64,000 bases of DNA, from contig NC_065886.2 in NCBI RefSeq assembly GCF_932274485.2, positions 38,365,501 to 38,429,500 on the forward strand, given 5' to 3'. This DNA comes from Patella vulgata (taxonomy: Eukaryota > Mollusca > Gastropoda > Patellidae). Below the pieces are notes generated by a model that saw only the letters and a list, made by a program, of their open reading frames with translations, did not search any database and had not been told where the DNA came from. Shown piece after piece: positions 60,291 through 64,000 of this stretch. The translations under genes were made by a program, and so were the position numbers. Within the stretch, counting starts at the first letter, position 1, and every line of letters begins with the position of its first letter.

Positions 60291-60903
60291 TTCTTATTAT
60301 GACAAGTCATTATCGTATATTAATTAAAATTATTTTAATATTGAATCCACAAAGTTTAATTAAAATTAATTTGAAATAAGAACTTCAACAAAAAAATGAT
60401 ACGATTCAGAATGCACCATGAATCATGATCTGATTCGGAATGCACCTTAATGATTTAAAAATCGGGACAGAGAACACCTTGTTATAATCAAGGCTGATGT
60501 GCATGAATAATTGTATTTACCAATGTTTCGTAAGATTTGGTTTGAACAAAAGTTTATTTGGAGTACAACCTGAGTATATTATATAATATGTAATGGATTG
60601 AAAAACAAGCAGACGCTTATATAAATTCATCTCTATTTTGTGGTGCTTTAAGTGGAAGGCCTGTTTTGTTGCGACATGAGGGTTGTAATGTGGATACCTT
60701 CTAATATTTCTCTATATAAACCCTGGATATCAATAAGAATGTCGGTTTGTAAACCACGATTGAGTTATTAAACATATCAAACTGTTATGTTAAACTTTGT
60801 GGCTTCAATATTCTGTATATAGATCTTAGCCTCACATTAAAGCTTTATGTATTATCATAGCTTCTAGTAATGTTGTAATTAGTGGAAACACCTATACCCA
60901 GAC

Positions 60904-61293
60904 TTAAAGATGCATTATGTAAGGGCTAATTCTGTCTATTACAGGTTTTTATTTGACTTCAAATGTTATATAAATTATTTAGTCATTTATTCACATGACA
61001 AGCCTATAATCAACTCAAGATCATTAGATGGCACAGATTTACGCGGATTAAAATACGAACACCATTTAATGATTTAATTTAAAAATGAAGAAGCGAGGCC
61101 GAGTCTTGATTAACAAGTAACGTTGCTACAATAATAAACAATCTATGTCAAAACTTCGAACAGTGTTACCATCTCCCAGAATAAAGTAATTTGAATGAAA
61201 ATTTCAATATATTAATTTTGGACTATCTTTTTGGGAAAAATTATAGTAAGAACGGTGAGCTCTTTATCTAAATCTTACATAATGCCTTTTTAA
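60904..61293 (+). mobile_element. MITE family 1, copy g
   Basis: Starts TTAAAGATGCATTATGTAAG and ends ATCTTACATAATGCCTTTTT. This is one of the cleanest copies (390 bp). It lies downstream of LARP1. Confidence 0.7.
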
Positions 61294-62984
61294 CTTGTTG
61301 GACATTTATGCTATTGGGTTAGTCCTGATTATCACAACAAGGATTAATTGAATAAGACATTTGATTATAGATCTCTTCAGCAATAATGCTGTTTTTTTTT
61401 TATTGAGACATGTCTTCATTCATTGTAAGAAAATGTAGAACCAATATAAATCTGCATAAAGTACCATGAAAATTGTGAGACTTAAAGATCTACCGTTTCT
61501 TCAACAACTACCGATATTATAGAGGTGATATATGACTTGTATCTGTTGTATATATATATTTCTGTATGGATATTATGCGTGTATATGATTATATTACATG
61601 ATTATTATATTATATTATATATACCTTGTTTAATTAAGGTAATTTAAAAACTGTTGATTTCTATTTGTCTTGTGCTCCCGTGTCACAACTCATATATAAT
61701 TTACAATTGTCAAGCTATGGATGTCTATCATTTAGAAAAACTATATTGGTTATTATTGCCAAATTAATTATGTTTGATGAGGGTAACTTTTAATTGCAAC
61801 TAATACTGTTGAACTGGATAAAAGGTTTATTTTTTTTTATTAAACAAAAATATTGCCACTGAAAAGAACAAGTAGAATCTGTATCAGTGCTTAAAAGAAA
61901 TCCTGCTTCTGTGCTGTGCTAGACATAAGCATACACTGCCTCATGAACAACAATTGTCAACACTAATTAAATTGAATATAACAGTTTGAGGGTAGATAAT
62001 TTACCTGAGAAATGTATCAACAATAACCGTTTGGTTTAAAAATGACTCTACACGTCATTACAATTATGTGTATATTATATATGGTTTTGAAACGAGAGCC
62101 AGGTTAGATTTTTTTGTCTTTAGTTAGGAATGAAATCACAAATTCAAACAAGTAACACCAAGGCCGGTGTTCCTGTTATGTTAGTTTATTTTCTTTTAAA
62201 GGCCAAATTTGGATGATGTTTTAAGTTTTCCTTGGCATTTTAGAAATTTCACAAGGGGGATAACTCTTGTGTGAGAAAGAGACTAGTAGTCTTGTGATTC
62301 ATATATCAGTGATTTAAAATTTTGCGCTTTTAAAAAACCCTGAAAAAAAAATAAGAAAAAAGCCTCCTTATTCATATCTTATTTGATGTTCCCTTTTAAT
62401 ATATTTTATTAAATTAAGATAATGTATAAAAGAAACAAAAATGCTCTAATCTGAATCGAAAAATACTTTTAAATCAAAATGACAAATTCCTTGTACATGT
62501 TGATAAGTCAAAGATCCGACAATTTGATTTTTTAAAAATTAAATCAATGAATTTCTTGTCAACTAATGAAAAATGAATTGAAGTAAGTTGTAATAATCAT
62601 GCTATTGCTTTACAAATTGCTCAAATATAGTGTGGATTATTGAATCGTTTCAATCTACGGTTAACTCTTAATAAATTTACCAGTGATAATAAATATGTAC
62701 GACTTAAATTATGAAATTTGAAATTATTTGTATTTTTTTTTTTTTTTCGTTTAATATTGTAATGGGAATGGGTATGGGTAAGGTCTATTTTATTACATAC
62801 AAAAAAAAAGTTTAAAATGTTTGTAAAAAATTGTTCAGAAGAAGTAGACAACAACTCCCTGTATTTGAATTTATATTTAATGTAGATGAAAATTCCTCAA
62901 TCTATTAATTGTTTGATCTGGGGCATGAAGAACACTATTTGGTCTCACATAATTATGTAGATTCAGTTACATGTGGTTTCTACT
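61294..62984. other. Gene-free region downstream of LARP1
   Basis: AT-rich sequence with simple repeats (TATA-type, poly-T); no ORF with coding character and no RNA gene recognised. Confidence 0.5.
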
Positions 62985-63190
62985 TGTTACTGATGTAGGA
63001 TGGAGGGTCTGGCAAGGGACAAAGTTTTGTCATGTGTGCACGTAAAAGAACCTCCAACAGTTGGAAATTGAAATAAGAGTAGGCCGTAGCACCGCTGTCC
63101 GGGCAAAACTTCCCTCATAACACACTGCATGGCATATGCCCATCATCATTAGCCCAGTAGGAGCAGAACAGTGGGATGTTAAACCCCATT
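62985..63190 (+). mobile_element. SINE family A 3' part
   Basis: Contains GTTGGAAATTGAAATAAGAG, GCACCGCTGTCCGGGCAAAA and the tail GGGATGTTAAACCCCATTCT. The tRNA-like head is absent. Confidence 0.55.
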
Positions 63191-63767
63191 CTACACCTGA
63201 TAAACACATGAAGTTACAATTTTGTATTCATGGGCGAAAATATGTTGTAATCTCTATTGAACAGATTTGCATATTCCAAAACAAACCTCCTTTACATTAT
63301 CACAAGGTACAATTTTATGGATTTAGGGTTTAAATTGTTTTTTTAAACCAAACTACTTCTTCTGGACAGAAAAAAAAAGTTCTATAAGAGAATTAGAGTA
63401 AAAATGTAAAAAATAGGACTGACTTACATTATTACACATGTAAAGAAATGAATTGTTATGATTTACTATTATTATTATTATTATTATATTATTTGTGATT
63501 GTGTTGAATCTAGATTTAGATTTTATTTAGTGGCACAAAAATTATAACAAAAAAAATAGAAACAACAAAAAACCAAACTATTGACTTTGTTATTTATTAA
63601 AAATGGGGTTAAAGCAGAGATGCTGTAGCAATATTTTGCTTCTAGATATTTTTAGAATTAGGTCAATGGAAGTCATACTTAGCACTAACCCGGCTATTGT
63701 AGATTGGCTTTCAGAATGCTGTTGGGGGGTGGGGGGATCTTAAACATTCTGCATATTGTATTGGGTT

Positions 63768-64000
63768 TTATATGCCCACATTGAAATGTGGTTGTATATT
63801 GTTCATATCAAATTAACTTGAAATTCATACAGTGTTTAAGGTCATGAGATGAAGAAGTCTCATGATTTTCAGCGATTTCCGATAATTACTGCCAGAGATA
63901 TGGCCCTTGATCACTTTAAAAAATCTTGTGGACACTCTAGAGGCTAAAGTTAATGAGATTGACTTTAAATTTATACACAGTGTTTAAGGTCATGAGACGA
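63768..64000 (+). repeat. Interspersed repeat family C, 5' part, runs off the window
   Basis: Opens ATGCCCACATTGAAATGTGG, then GTTTAAGGTCATGAGATGAA and GCCAGAGATATGGCCCTTGA, with a second unit starting at about 63938. The 3' part lies beyond position 64000. Confidence 0.6.

Overview
This is an animal nuclear genome window: AT-rich, spliced genes with GT-AG introns, and many short interspersed elements and microsatellites. The repeat types and protein sequences suggest a marine lophotrochozoan, probably a mollusc. That placement is inference, because no rRNA or mitochondrial marker is present.

Two host genes fill most of the window, head to head and about 6.3 kb apart. On the minus strand (23301 down to 3100) I assembled a 15-exon gene of 807 codons plus stop. 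Every splice phase is consistent. It is a cyclic-nucleotide-binding-domain protein of the CNBD2 type, with two cNMP folds. The first keeps the phosphate-binding cassette (FGE...R) and the second does not. On the plus strand (29610 to 58336) I assembled a 20-exon, 968-residue La-related protein 1 (LARP1), with an RGG box, La motif and C-terminal DM15 cap/TOP-binding repeats. All phases are again consistent.

The most interesting structure is inside LARP1. Seven of its introns (2, 6, 8, 11, 13, 15, 17) each carry one copy of a nearly identical element of about 84 nt, always in the sense orientation. Each copy has C box ATGATGA, C' box GTGATGA, D box CTGA and a terminal stem next to the C and D boxes, which is the layout of an intron-encoded C/D box snoRNA. 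Next to the weak D' box is a guide, CATGCACCAC, complementary to the conserved 18S rRNA motif GTGGTGCATG. The register is that of vertebrate U32 (SNORD32A, 18S Gm1328). The second guide, upstream of box D, has no target I recognise. A translation regulator thus appears to host a seven-copy, one-per-intron snoRNA family.

The rest is mobile and repetitive DNA. A Tc1/mariner transposon that looks whole (7221-8747; 31-bp TIRs, TA duplication, 339-aa DDE transposase) sits in a CNBD2 intron. There is also a terminal-inverted-repeat MITE family with at least seven copies, a MITE nested inside one of them, a second MITE family of which one copy split a 27-bp tandem array, Helitron-like fragments, two tRNA-related SINE families, and an interspersed family with a short hairpin at its 5' end. 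I recognise no retrovirus-like, Polinton-like or CRISPR element. Downstream of LARP1 (58337-64000) lie the 3' UTR and repeats only.
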